In this document: positions 1-7,710 of the stretch, piece after piece | Layout: every line of letters starts with the position of its first letter | How positions within the stretch are numbered: position 1 is the stretch's first letter | NCBI GenBank assembly: GCA_002362625.1 | Contig: DEUP01000036.1 | Coordinates: forward strand, 1-25,958 | Reading direction: 5' to 3' | Length of the DNA stretch: 25,958 bases | Source: Clostridiales bacterium UBA3259 | GTDB lineage: Bacteria > Bacillota_A > Clostridia > Oscillospirales > Oscillospiraceae | Made by a program: the position numbers and the translations under genes | Notes under the pieces: generated by a model | Told to the model about the DNA's origin: nothing | Database searches by the model: none | Seen by the model: only the letters and a program-made list of their open reading frames with translations

Positions 1-1146
1 GGGCTCGGACTTGGAGGGCATCAGATAAATGTCGCCGCCGGCATAAATCCGGGCAGCCAGACCCAGGTTGAAGGTAATCTTGGCGGATACCTGCTCCGGG
101 AACTGGTTTGCCAGATCCTTGAAGAAGTTCTCATACTGGGCTTCGCCGGTGCCCAGAATCAGCAGCTGGGCGTCCTCCTCCCACATGAGCCGCCGGGCAA
201 TGTAGCACAGCAGATCCAGTCCCTTGTGTCCGGCCAGGCGGGTGACCATGACCATGAGAGGCACGTCCGGCTTCACAGGCAGGCCAACCTCCTCCTGAAG
301 GGCAGCCTTAACCTTGGCCTTCCCTTCCACGAAGGTCTCGGAATTGTAGTGGGCAGGCAGGGCCTTGTCCGTCTCGGGGTTGAAGGTGTTCACATCAATG
401 CCGTTGGTGATACCGGTGAGCTTCCAGGCGTTGTTTGCCAGGATCCCGTCCAGACCGTGGGCATAGTAGGGATACATCAGCTCCCGGGCGTAGGTCTCGG
501 AAACGGTGGTCACCAGGTCGGCGGTCTCAATGGCGCCCTTCATCACATTGACGGAATGGTTCATGTCCAGGGTGCCCCGGTACTCCCAGGGAAGGCCCAG
601 CATATCATCGAAGAAGCTGGCGTTGGCCCAGCCCTGGTACTCGATGTTGTGAATGGTGTACATGCACCTGGTTTTGGGGAACCGGCTCTGATACATGGCC
701 TTCAGATAGGTGGGAATCAGGGCTGTCTGCCAGTCATTGCACTGGATGATCTGGGGGATATAGTCCAGCGCGGACATGGCGTCCAGGCAGCCCCGGGAGA
801 AGTAGGCAAACCGCTCGCCGTCGTCCATGTCGCCGTAAATGGCCCCGGTACGGCCGCCGAAGTAGTATTCGTTGTCCAGGAAATAGACCTGAACGCCGTC
901 GGTTCGATTGGTCAGCTTCATAACGGCGCAGTACTGCTGCCGCCAGCCCAGCTGCACCCGCAGCTCCGCCACCTTTTCCGTGACGTAAGCGGCGTTATTC
1001 TTGATTTTACTGTAATAGGGCAGGAACAGAGCCACCTCGTTGCCCTCAATCCGCTGGAGGGCGGCGGGCAGAGCCTCCATCACGTCGCCCAGGCCGCCGG
1101 ACTTACAGTAAGGCGCACCCTCAGAGGCGCAAATGGCAATTCTCAT
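1..1146 (-). CDS. glgA: Glycogen synthase GlgA, 3' end outside window
   Basis: Transfers glucose from ADP-glucose to growing alpha-1,4-glucan in the cytoplasm (GT5 family). The reading frame is open from ATG 1146 to the window edge, giving 382 codons of a protein normally near 480. The start reads MRIAICASEGAPYCKSGGLG; residues 15-21 (KSGGLGD) match the ADP-glucose-binding KTGGL motif of the family. YTIHNIEYQG and, at the edge, LMPSKSEP are also family hallmarks (the usual form is MPSRFEPCG). The start ATG overlaps the glgD stop as ATGA, so translation is probably coupled. It is the last visible gene of glgC-glgD-glgA. Family assignment is secure; only the C-terminal part of the GT-B catalytic domain is unseen. 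Confidence 0.96.
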   Translation of the reverse strand, partial: MRIAICASEGAPYCKSGGLGDVMEALPAALQRIEGNEVALFLPYYSKIKNNAAYVTEKVAELRVQLGWRQQYCAVMKLTNRTDGVQVYFLDNEYYFGGRTGAIYGDMDDGERFAYFSRGCLDAMSALDYIPQIIQCNDWQTALIPTYLKAMYQSRFPKTRCMYTIHNIEYQGWANASFFDDMLGLPWEYRGTLDMNHSVNVMKGAIETADLVTTVSETYARELMYPYYAHGLDGILANNAWKLTGITNGIDVNTFNPETDKALPAHYNSETFVEGKAKVKAALQEEVGLPVKPDVPLMVMVTRLAGHKGLDLLCYIARRLMWEEDAQLLILGTGEAQYENFFKDLANQFPEQVSAKITFNLGLAARIYAGGDIYLMPSKSEP

Positions 1147-2252
1147 ACGGTCTCCCCCCGCTTGACGATAATGGGGCTGTGCTTGGTGCCGATGAGCTTG
1201 GCGCCGGGGGTCACGGTGACGTCCTTATCGAGGATCGCGTACTTCAGCTCCGCGCCCTCGCCGATGACAGCGTCGTTCATAATCACGCAGTTGGCCACCT
1301 CGGCGCCCTTGCAGACGGTGACCTGACGGAACAGCACGGAATCCTCCACCTCGCCTTCCAGGAAGCAGCCGTCCGCTACCAGGCAGTTTTCAATCTCGGA
1401 GGACTCGCCGTAGTAGGTAGGAACACGGTCGCGAACCTTGGTGTACACGGTGTGGTTGTAGTGGAACAGATCCTGCCGGACATCCTTCTTAAGCAGAGCC
1501 AGAGAGTTGTCAAAGTACTCGCCGATGGACTCGTTGAACATGGCGACGCCCTTAAAGGCATAGGTGTTCACGCTGACCTTACCCCGCTGCCAGCCGCCCA
1601 TGACCAGGTCGCGGTCCATGTGGAACTTGTCTCTTGCGATCATTTCCTTGACCTGCTTAATCATCCACTGCTTGTTCAGCACAAAGATATCCATGGAGGC
1701 CACATAATCCCCGGGAGCGGCGTAGTCAACCATCATATCGGTGACTTCCCCGTTTTCCACCTTCAGGGCCAGGTCGATGACCTTCTCCCCGTTGCAGATT
1801 CCGGCCTTGGTAACCACGGTGATGTCCTTGCCGCTGGCAACATGCTGATTCAGCACGTCGTTCAGATCGATGTTGCTCAGCACCGCGGAGTCGATCATTA
1901 CCACCAGCTCGTCGTCCGCGCCGTACTCCAGAAAGTCCATGGCGCTGCTCAGGGATTCCAGCTTGCCCCGGTAGGTGTGAGTCTCGGACTGGGCATAGGG
2001 GGTCAGAAATTCCAAACCGCCCTCTTCCAGCTCCAGGCCCCATTCCTCGCCGTCGCCGATGTGGTTCATCAGGGACTGGTAGTTGTGGCGGGAGATGATG
2101 CCCACGTGCCGGACACCGGCGCAGCTTAAGTTGGACAGAGCAAAGTCCACCTGGCGGTAACGGCCGCCGAAGGGCAGAGATGCCATGGTACGCTTATTGG
2201 TCAGCTCGCCAAGGGAAGCGTCATTGGTAAAGATAATACCCATTACGTTCAT
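1143..2252 (-). CDS. glgD: GlgD, non-catalytic-type ADP-glucose pyrophosphorylase subunit
   Basis: 369-residue paralogue of GlgC. In Firmicutes, GlgD forms a heteromer with GlgC and modulates its activity. The N-terminus (MNVMGIIFTND, then SLPFGGRYRQVDFALSN) keeps the nucleotidyltransferase fold but replaces the GGxGSRL nucleotide-binding loop that GlgC has, as is typical for GlgD. The C-terminal part (VADGCFLEGEVEDSVLFRQV onward) is the left-handed beta-helix of hexapeptide repeats. A strong AGGAGG at 2261-2266 sits 8 nt before ATG 2252. It lies 17 nt after glgC and overlaps glgA by the ATGA junction, so the three are one operon. That GlgD is regulatory is family knowledge, not visible here. 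Confidence 0.95.
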   Translation of the reverse strand: MNVMGIIFTNDASLGELTNKRTMASLPFGGRYRQVDFALSNLSCAGVRHVGIISRHNYQSLMNHIGDGEEWGLELEEGGLEFLTPYAQSETHTYRGKLESLSSAMDFLEYGADDELVVMIDSAVLSNIDLNDVLNQHVASGKDITVVTKAGICNGEKVIDLALKVENGEVTDMMVDYAAPGDYVASMDIFVLNKQWMIKQVKEMIARDKFHMDRDLVMGGWQRGKVSVNTYAFKGVAMFNESIGEYFDNSLALLKKDVRQDLFHYNHTVYTKVRDRVPTYYGESSEIENCLVADGCFLEGEVEDSVLFRQVTVCKGAEVANCVIMNDAVIGEGAELKYAILDKDVTVTPGAKLIGTKHSPIIVKRGETV

Positions 2253-2269
2253 GATCGGATCCTCCTAAA

Positions 2270-3460
2270 TTACAGCATTTGTCCCGCGCCAAGCACGGCA
2301 TTGGCCTGGAGCACAGCGCCCTTGGAGGTAACGCTGATCTCCTTCTTCTCGCCCTCAGCGAAGGCACCGCCCACAACCGCGTTCTTGCCGATGTGGGAAT
2401 CCTCGCCCAGGATGGCGTTGCGGACAATGGCGCCGTCCTCAATGACAACGCCGGGCATGACCACGGCGTCTTCCACCCGGGCGCCCTTTCCGATGGTGCA
2501 TCCAACGGAGATGACGGAGTGCTTCACGGTGCCGTAGACCTCGCAGCCCTCGGCCACGAAGGCGTTGACAATCTTGGCGTCCTCGTCAATGTAGGAGGAG
2601 GGCAGGGCGGAGTTTCTGGCGTAGATGGTCTCCCGCTTGCCGCCCCGAAGCTGGAAGGCAGGCTCCTTGCCCAGCAGCTCCATATTGGCTTCCCACAGGG
2701 AGTCGATGGTTCCCACGTCCTTCCAGTAGCCCTCGAAGGGATAGGCCATCATCTTGCAGCCGGCGTTCAGGAGGTTGGGAATGATGTTCTTGCCGAAGTC
2801 GTTGGAGGACTTGGGGTCATCCTCGTCGGCAATCAGGGCATCCCGCAGGACGCTCCAGTTGAAGCAGTAGATGCCCATGGAAGCGTTGGTGGACTTGGGA
2901 TGGGCAGGCTTCTCCTCGAACTCGTAGATGGAGTTGTCAGGGTTGGTGTTCAGGATACCGAACCGGGAGGCCTCCTCCAGGGGCACGTTCCGGACGGCGA
3001 TGGTGCAGGCGGCGTTGTGCTTTTCATGGTACTCCACCATGGCGTTATAGTCCATCTTATAGATGTGGTCGCCGGAGAGGATCACCACATAGTCAGGGTT
3101 GAAGCGGTCAACAAAGTCTATATTCTGATAGATGGCGTTGGCGGTACCCTTGTACCAGCCGGACTTCTTGTCGTGGCGCTCATAGGGAGGCAGCACCTGG
3201 GCGCAGGAATGGGTCTTATTCAGGCTCCAGGGCTGGCCGTTGCCGATGTACTCATTCAGTTCCAGCGGCTGATACTGGGTCAGGATGCCCACGGTATCGA
3301 TGCCGGAGTTTACACAGTTGGACAGAGGAAAGTCGATGATGCGGTATTTTCCGCCGAAGGGTACAGCAGGCTTGGCGGTTTTCTCCGTCAGAACCTTCAG
3401 ACGGCTGCCCTGGCCGCCGGCCAGCAGCATAGCAATTACGCGTTTTTTCTGAAAATACAT
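2270..3460 (-). CDS. glgC: Glucose-1-phosphate adenylyltransferase GlgC
   Basis: Makes ADP-glucose from ATP and glucose-1-phosphate, the committed step of bacterial glycogen synthesis. The protein opens [20 protein letters not shown], containing the GGQGSRL phosphate-binding loop, then [32 protein letters not shown] holds the metal/substrate aspartate and FEEKP is the sugar-phosphate region. The last third is a beta-helix of hexapeptide repeats. The length (396 residues) is normal. A GTG at 3466 would add two residues, but the AAGGAG at 3469-3474 is only 2 nt from it and 8 nt from ATG 3460, so I chose the ATG. It is the first gene of glgC-glgD-glgA; branching enzyme and phosphorylase genes are not in view. 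Confidence 0.96.
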   Translation of the reverse strand: MYFQKKRVIAMLLAGGQGSRLKVLTEKTAKPAVPFGGKYRIIDFPLSNCVNSGIDTVGILTQYQPLELNEYIGNGQPWSLNKTHSCAQVLPPYERHDKKSGWYKGTANAIYQNIDFVDRFNPDYVVILSGDHIYKMDYNAMVEYHEKHNAACTIAVRNVPLEEASRFGILNTNPDNSIYEFEEKPAHPKSTNASMGIYCFNWSVLRDALIADEDDPKSSNDFGKNIIPNLLNAGCKMMAYPFEGYWKDVGTIDSLWEANMELLGKEPAFQLRGGKRETIYARNSALPSSYIDEDAKIVNAFVAEGCEVYGTVKHSVISVGCTIGKGARVEDAVVMPGVVIEDGAIVRNAILGEDSHIGKNAVVGGAFAEGEKKEISVTSKGAVLQANAVLGAGQML

Positions 3461-3538
3461 GGTCACAGCTCCTTATATAAATTGGTGGTCACGCCTTATG
3501 TGGAAAGAAAATGCGGATATACATTTCTTCGCATACAT

Positions 3539-3566
3539 AACATATCATATTTTTGTCTATTGTGAA
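3539..3566 (-). promoter_or_regulatory. Possible glgCDA promoter
   Basis: On the minus strand TTCACA (3561-3566), a 16-nt spacer and TATGTT (3539-3544) lie about 80 nt upstream of glgC, overlapping the last codons of the acetyltransferase gene. An alternative is TTGTCC with TATGAT at 19-nt spacing. Neither is strong, and no terminator separates the upstream gene, so read-through from it is also possible. Confidence 0.35.
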
Positions 3567-4141
3567 AGGGACAAATCATCTAAAAAATCACCCAAAGATT
3601 CTGCGTTTTGCACAATTGACAGCCAGGAATTCGGAAATCCATTAGGAGTTTTTACCTCCAAAAGTCGCTTTTCCATCCAATAAAGCCCCATCCACCGTCC
3701 GAATTTGTATCCGCAGTTGGGAAAAAAGGCTCTCTTCTCGTATCCAAGGCTTTCGTGGAAATGACGGGAAACCTCGTTCTCCTGGCACACCAGGGCGTAG
3801 ATCAGCTGGTAGCCCTGTTTTTTCAGGATGGCCTCCAGCGCCCGGTACAGCTGTGTCCCCACGCCCTTCCCCTGGAAATCCGGCCGCAGATACACCGTAG
3901 GCTCCGCGCACCAAGCGTAGGCCGGACGGCTGTAGGGCGCAGACGCGTAGGCATAGCCGCCGAGAACGCCTCCCTCCTCCCAGACAAGCCAGGGAAACTG
4001 TTGAGTAAAGTTGTCATAGCGGCGGTAAAATTCTTCCAAAGAGGGCGCTTCATATTCAAAGGTCGCGGTAGAGCCCAGCACATAGGGGGTATAAATTGCC
4101 AGCATGTCCGGCACGTCCTCCCGACGGGCAATTCTCAGCAT
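3557..4141 (-). CDS. GNAT N-acetyltransferase, phosphinothricin-acetyltransferase-like
   Basis: 194-residue acetyl-CoA-dependent acetyltransferase. The start MLRIARREDVPDMLAIYTPY followed by STATFEYEAPSLEEF is the signature N-terminus of the Pat/Bar-like branch. RPDFQGKGVGTQLYRALE (about residues 88-105) carries the QxxGxG acetyl-CoA loop, and NEVSRHFHESLGYEKRAFF is the C-terminal GNAT motif. The last 25-30 residues extend beyond the usual length for this branch and run into the glgC promoter region. An AAGGAG-type site precedes ATG 4141. The substrate is unknown: many genes annotated 'phosphinothricin acetyltransferase' in gut bacteria probably act on methionine sulfoximine-like or other small amines. 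It has its own promoter, back to back with that of mgtE. Confidence 0.9.
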   Translation of the reverse strand: MLRIARREDVPDMLAIYTPYVLGSTATFEYEAPSLEEFYRRYDNFTQQFPWLVWEEGGVLGGYAYASAPYSRPAYAWCAEPTVYLRPDFQGKGVGTQLYRALEAILKKQGYQLIYALVCQENEVSRHFHESLGYEKRAFFPNCGYKFGRWMGLYWMEKRLLEVKTPNGFPNSWLSIVQNAESLGDFLDDLSLSQ

Positions 4142-4201
4142 AGGTCTGTCTCCTTCCTTGCGGGTTTTCGGCGGAAAGCCCGGGCTATCTGCCGCAGACC
4201 C

Positions 4202-4230
4202 ATTTTATTCCAAGAACTTCTTTTCGTCAA
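4202..4230 (-). promoter_or_regulatory. Promoter of the GNAT gene
   Basis: Minus-strand TTGACG (4225-4230), 17-nt spacer, TAAAAT (4202-4207), about 60 nt before ATG 4141. This is close to the sigma-A consensus. Its -35 is 2 bp from the -35 of the divergent mgtE promoter. Confidence 0.8.
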
Positions 4231-4232
4231 GG

Positions 4233-4261
4233 TTGACATTCTCCCGAAAAACGGATAAAAT
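4233..4261 (+). promoter_or_regulatory. Promoter of mgtE
   Basis: Perfect TTGACA (4233-4238), 17-nt spacer, TAAAAT (4256-4261). It predicts a start near 4268 and a leader of about 163 nt before mgtE. Together with the divergent promoter it forms the inverted repeat GTCAA-GG-TTGAC at 4226-4237. Confidence 0.85.
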
Positions 4262-4281
4262 AGCTTTGCCAACATAAATTT

Positions 4282-4414
4282 CAAAGGTTAAAAAGGAGGG
4301 AACACCATGGATGCTGGCGGCAGCGGCAATATACCCGGACGAAGTAGCGGCTCTATGGTGCGTCCATAGACCCCTTTGTCCCGTAGATTGCCTCTTAAAT
4401 TATTCTAAAATAAT
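4282..4414 (+). promoter_or_regulatory. Structured leader of mgtE, class unassigned
   Basis: The leader can close on itself: CAAAGG (4282-4287) pairs with CCTTTG (4373-4378), enclosing the whole leader ORF. Inside, TCTATGG (4352-4358) pairs with CCATAGA (4364-4370) around a 5-nt loop that covers the leader ORF stop codon. A third small hairpin, ATTATT/AATAAT (4399-4404 with 4409-4414), sits just before the mgtE ribosome binding site. No poly-U terminator is visible, so control, if any, would act on translation or through another factor. I could not fit it to the M-box or yybP-ykoY consensus. Confidence 0.5.
4307..4369 (+). CDS. Candidate 20-residue leader peptide upstream of mgtE
   Basis: ATG 4307 follows AAAAGGAGGG (4291-4300) at 6-nt spacing, a site as strong as any in the window. 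The ORF has 20 codons and ends at TAG 4369. The peptide MDAGGSGNIPGRSSGSMVRP is rich in Gly, Ser, Arg and Pro and ends in Pro just before the stop. It lies wholly within the leader of a magnesium transporter gene and its stop codon sits in a 7-bp hairpin. Enterobacterial mgtA uses a proline-containing leader peptide (MgtL) for magnesium control, so a similar role is possible but is inference. It may alternatively be a chance ORF within a structured RNA. Confidence 0.5.
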   Translation: MDAGGSGNIPGRSSGSMVRP

Positions 4415-4430
4415 GTAGGAGGGAAATTCT

Positions 4431-5810
4431 ATGCCAGAGCGTTTTGAAATTGTAGAAAAGGCCCTGCTTTCCATGCTGGAGGACAAGAAGTACGCCACCC
4501 TGCGGGACATCTTGGTGACCATGAACCCCAGCGACATTGCGGGGCTTTTTGGCGGGCTGGAGGAAAACCAGATCCCGCTGATGTTCCGGCTCCTGCCCAA
4601 GGAGCTGGCAGCGGAAACCTTCGTGGAAATGGAGCCGGACGCCCAAGAGCTGCTCATCCAGGGCTTCTCCGACAACGAGCTGAAGGAAGTGCTGGACGAA
4701 TTATATGTGGATGACGCGGCGGACATCGTGGAAGAGATGCCCGCCAACGTGGTCAAGCGGATTTTAAAGCACGCCGATCCGGAGATGCGCTCCTCCATCA
4801 ACCAGATTCTCCGCTACGAGGAAAACTCCGCCGGCTCCATTATGACCACGGAATATGTGTCTCTGCGGCCCCATATGACCGTGGGCGAGGCCATTTTGCG
4901 GATCCGCCGTCAGGGCATTGACAAAGAGACCATTTATACCTGCTACGTCATCGCCAAGGACCGCACCCTGGAGGGCATTGTCACCGTCAAGGATCTGCTT
5001 CTGGCCGAGGACGACGAGACTCCCATTGAGGACCTGATGATTACCAACCTGATCTACGTCACCACCCAGACCGACCAGGAAGAAGTGGCCCGGATGTTCA
5101 GCAAGTATAACTTCCTGGCCCTGCCCGTGGTGGACGGGGAAAAGCGGATGGTTGGCATCGTCACCTTCGACGACGCCATGGACGTCATGGAAGAAGAGGC
5201 CACGGAGGACATGGAAATCATGGCCGCCATGACCCCTTCGGAAAAGAGCTATCTGAAGAGCAGCCCCTTTGATCTGTATAAGCACCGGATTCCCTGGCTG
5301 ATGCTGCTGATGGTATCCGCCACCTTTACGGGAATGATCATCACCTCCTTCGAGGACGCCTTAAGCCTGATGCCCGTCTTAACCGCCTTTATCCCCATGC
5401 TCATGGACACCGGCGGCAACTGCGGCTCCCAGTCCTCCGTCACCATCATCCGCGCCCTGAGCCTGGACGAGCTGCGCTTTTCCGACCTGTTCCGGGTCAT
5501 GTGGAAGGAGATCCGCACCGCCGTGCTCTGCGGCGTCACCCTGGCCGTGGTGTGCTTTGTGAAGATCTACCTGATCGACTACCTGCTCATGGGCAATGAA
5601 AGCATCAATCTGGTGGTCAACGGCGCGGTCTGCCTGACCCTGGCCGTTACCGTTATTATCGCCAAGTTCGTGGGCTGCTCTCTGCCCCTGCTTGCCAAGC
5701 ACCTGGGCTTTGACCCGGCGGTCATGGCCAGTCCCTTCATCACCACCATCGTAGACGCCCTGAGCCTGCTGGTGTACTTTCTGTTCGCCAAGACCCTGCT
5801 TGGGGTATAA
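4431..5810 (+). CDS. mgtE: Magnesium transporter MgtE
   Basis: 459-residue magnesium channel/transporter of the inner membrane. Domains in order: a helical MgtE N domain (about 20-130), two CBS domains (about 135-255; EGIVTVKDLLLAEDD and MVGIVTFDDAMDVMEEEA) that sense cytosolic magnesium and gate the pore, a connecting helix, then five transmembrane helices (about 285-459). The signature MDTGGNCGSQSSVTIIRAL starts near residue 325, and the conserved pore aspartate is in FITTIVDALSLL near the C-terminus. AGGAGGG (4417-4423) is 7 nt before ATG 4431. It is preceded by an unusual leader and followed after 38 nt by a DUF624 gene with no terminator, so the three plus-strand genes to 7668 are probably one transcript. 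Confidence 0.97.
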   Translation: MPERFEIVEKALLSMLEDKKYATLRDILVTMNPSDIAGLFGGLEENQIPLMFRLLPKELAAETFVEMEPDAQELLIQGFSDNELKEVLDELYVDDAADIVEEMPANVVKRILKHADPEMRSSINQILRYEENSAGSIMTTEYVSLRPHMTVGEAILRIRRQGIDKETIYTCYVIAKDRTLEGIVTVKDLLLAEDDETPIEDLMITNLIYVTTQTDQEEVARMFSKYNFLALPVVDGEKRMVGIVTFDDAMDVMEEEATEDMEIMAAMTPSEKSYLKSSPFDLYKHRIPWLMLLMVSATFTGMIITSFEDALSLMPVLTAFIPMLMDTGGNCGSQSSVTIIRALSLDELRFSDLFRVMWKEIRTAVLCGVTLAVVCFVKIYLIDYLLMGNESINLVVNGAVCLTLAVTVIIAKFVGCSLPLLAKHLGFDPAVMASPFITTIVDALSLLVYFLFAKTLLGV

Positions 5811-5848
5811 CCCAAAGGGAAAATTCAATATAACGCGGGAGGGATTTT

Positions 5849-6484
5849 GTGCCAATCTTTTCTATGGACTCCAAATTTACGCAGGCCATGAACCGGCTTG
5901 CTGATCTGATGCTTCTCAACCTTTTGTTCCTTGTGACCTGTCTGCCTGTTTTCACCATCGGCGCGGCCAGCACCGCCCTGTACAGCGTCACCTTCCGCAT
6001 CGGCACCGACCGGGAGGAGAGGATCTTCCGCTGCTATTTCCGGGCCTTCCGGGACAACTTCAAGCAGGGAACGGGGCTGTTTCTGGCCTTGTTCCTTCCC
6101 GGGGTTTTGCTGCTGGTGTGTCTCTTCCTCTCCACGGCCCTGGGGGGAGCACTGCGCTATCTTGCCCTTGCGTATATCCCCCTGCTCCTGCTGCTGGCCT
6201 TTGTCTACAGCTACGCCTTTCCTCTGCTGAGCCAGTTTTATGGCACCGTGAAGCTCACCCTGAAAAACGCCCTGCTGCTGAGCATCGGATATTTTCCCCG
6301 CACGGTGGTGATGGTGGTTCTGAACCTGCTGCCTCTGGCACTGTTCTATGCCCAGACCATGTTCTTCTTCCAGGTGGGCATTTTGTGGTTCCTTCTGTAT
6401 TTTTCCGCCGCCTCTTACTTAAATGCCCAGCTTCTTCGGAAGATCTTCGCTCCCTATCAGCCGTCGGAGGAGGACGCCCCATGA
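5849..6484 (+). CDS. DUF624/YesL-family membrane protein
   Basis: 211-residue integral membrane protein with about five hydrophobic segments. The N-terminal pattern NRLADLMLLNLLFLVTCLPV followed by FTIGAASTALYSV is characteristic of the YesL/DUF624 family, often found near sugar ABC transporters in Firmicutes; molecular function unknown. I chose GTG 5849 because GGAGGG (5838-5843) is 5 nt upstream; the in-frame ATG at 5864 would be 20 nt away. No promoter is visible in the 38-nt gap after mgtE. The stop overlaps the start of the next gene as ATGA, so the two are translationally coupled. The link to mgtE may be fortuitous. Confidence 0.85.
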   Translation: MPIFSMDSKFTQAMNRLADLMLLNLLFLVTCLPVFTIGAASTALYSVTFRIGTDREERIFRCYFRAFRDNFKQGTGLFLALFLPGVLLLVCLFLSTALGGALRYLALAYIPLLLLLAFVYSYAFPLLSQFYGTVKLTLKNALLLSIGYFPRTVVMVVLNLLPLALFYAQTMFFFQVGILWFLLYFSAASYLNAQLLRKIFAPYQPSEEDAP

Positions 6485-7668
6485 TCGTCCGCGAATCCAG
6501 ACCGGAGGAGGCCCGGCGGATCAACGAGCTGTTCGCCATCTGCTTTGAAACCCCGTATTCCAATTGTCCCATCGACCCGGAGGGAGACGACGCCCTCCAT
6601 TGGGTGGCCCTGGATGCGGATGGGGAGATGATGAGCACCCTCACCGTCTCCGACTATGTCGTGAACTTTGACGGCCAGGCCTGCGTAATGGGCGGCGTCG
6701 GCGGCGTGGCCACCCTGCCCCAGTACCGGCGGATGGGCGGCATCCGGGGCTGCTTCCAGGCGGCCCTGCCAGAGCTGTACCGCCAGGGCTATGATTTTTC
6801 CTACCTGTACCCCTTCTCCACGGCCTACTACCGAAAATTCGGCTACGAATGCTGCTGCCAGAGCTGGCAGTGGAAAATCGACCTGTCCAGGCTCAGTCCC
6901 CTAAAGGCAGGCGGCACCTTCCGTTTGGTGGAGAAAGCCCATCCCCAGACCCGGGAAATCCAGGCCCTGGACGCCCTCTGGGAACACAAATACAACATGA
7001 TGGTGCGCCACAGGCCGTCGGATTACCTCTGGGTATCCCAGTCCAATCCCGCGGTAAAGCAGGAATTCACCTACGTCTGCTATGACGAGGCGGATAAGCC
7101 TACAGCCTATGTCACCTTCCGGCCGGCAAATGAGCCTGACGGCCGGAACCTGCAATGCAGCCGGTTCTGCTTTTCCGGGAAGTCCGGCTTTCTCACCGCC
7201 ATGGCGCTGTTCAAAAGCCTGTCCGCCGACCATACCTACGCAAAATTCAAAACCCCTGTGATCCGCGCCTGGCAGTATCTCATGCCGGAGTGGTCCCAGG
7301 GCGCCGTAAAATGGGAAAACCTGGCAAGCCACGGCATGGTGCGGGTGATCAACGTTCCGGAGGTGCTGGAAAAGGCCGCCTACCTGGGCAGCGGCGCCGT
7401 AACCCTGGAAATTCAGGATCTTCAGATCCCGGAAAATACAGGCCGCTTCACCGTAACCTTCAAAAACGGGCAGGCGCTGTCCGTGGAGCGCACGGAAAAC
7501 GTCCCTGATGCCCTGCTGACCATTTCCGCCTTCTCCGCCCTGATTGCCGGCACATGCGGCATCCGGGAGGCGGACGGGTATCTCAGTGGACTGGAAGTGG
7601 CAGGCAGCCTGGAGGCGCTTTCCCAGGTCTTCTATGAGAAGCCCATGTGGATCACGGATTACTTCTGA
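6481..7668 (+). CDS. Eis-like GNAT acetyltransferase with SCP2-like C-terminus
   Basis: 395-residue enzyme of the Eis family (tandem GNAT plus sterol-carrier-like domain). The frame is open further upstream, but ATG 6481 overlaps the preceding stop (ATGA) and gives the family N-terminus MIVRESRPEEARRINELF. VMGGVGGVATLPQYRRMGGI (about residues 69-88) is the acetyl-CoA loop. YLYPFSTAYYRKFGYE is the conserved segment with the catalytic tyrosine region. The C-terminus SGLEVAGSLEAL...ITDYF ends in phenylalanine, as in Eis, where the terminal carboxylate takes part in catalysis. Mycobacterial Eis acetylates aminoglycosides and protein lysines; the substrate here is unknown. It is the last gene before a strong terminator. 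Confidence 0.9.
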   Translation: MIVRESRPEEARRINELFAICFETPYSNCPIDPEGDDALHWVALDADGEMMSTLTVSDYVVNFDGQACVMGGVGGVATLPQYRRMGGIRGCFQAALPELYRQGYDFSYLYPFSTAYYRKFGYECCCQSWQWKIDLSRLSPLKAGGTFRLVEKAHPQTREIQALDALWEHKYNMMVRHRPSDYLWVSQSNPAVKQEFTYVCYDEADKPTAYVTFRPANEPDGRNLQCSRFCFSGKSGFLTAMALFKSLSADHTYAKFKTPVIRAWQYLMPEWSQGAVKWENLASHGMVRVINVPEVLEKAAYLGSGAVTLEIQDLQIPENTGRFTVTFKNGQALSVERTENVPDALLTISAFSALIAGTCGIREADGYLSGLEVAGSLEALSQVFYEKPMWITDYF

Positions 7669-7673
7669 CAAGC

Positions 7674-7709
7674 AAAAATCAGCAGGAAGCTTTCTTCCTG
7701 CTGATTTTT
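7674..7709. terminator. Bidirectional intrinsic terminator
   Basis: A 16-bp perfect stem (7674-7689 with 7694-7709) around the loop CTTT. Because the arm begins AAAAA and ends TTTTT, it gives a U-tract on both strands. It serves the Eis-like gene on plus and the GH18 gene on minus, whose stop codon begins 1 nt away. Confidence 0.93.
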
Positions 7710-7710
7710 C

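Noticed and set aside
2279..3565. Long plus-strand frame of 428 codons opposite glgC
   Set aside because: Antisense shadow of glgC in GC-rich DNA: low-complexity Gly/Val/His-rich product, no ribosome site, no family resemblance. The same applies to the frames at 226-1326 and 1179-2129.
4262..4430. M-box or yybP-ykoY riboswitch upstream of mgtE
   Set aside because: The core conserved segments of both classes are absent by eye, although a closing CAAAGG/CCTTTG stem superficially resembles yybP-ykoY. Kept as an unassigned leader.
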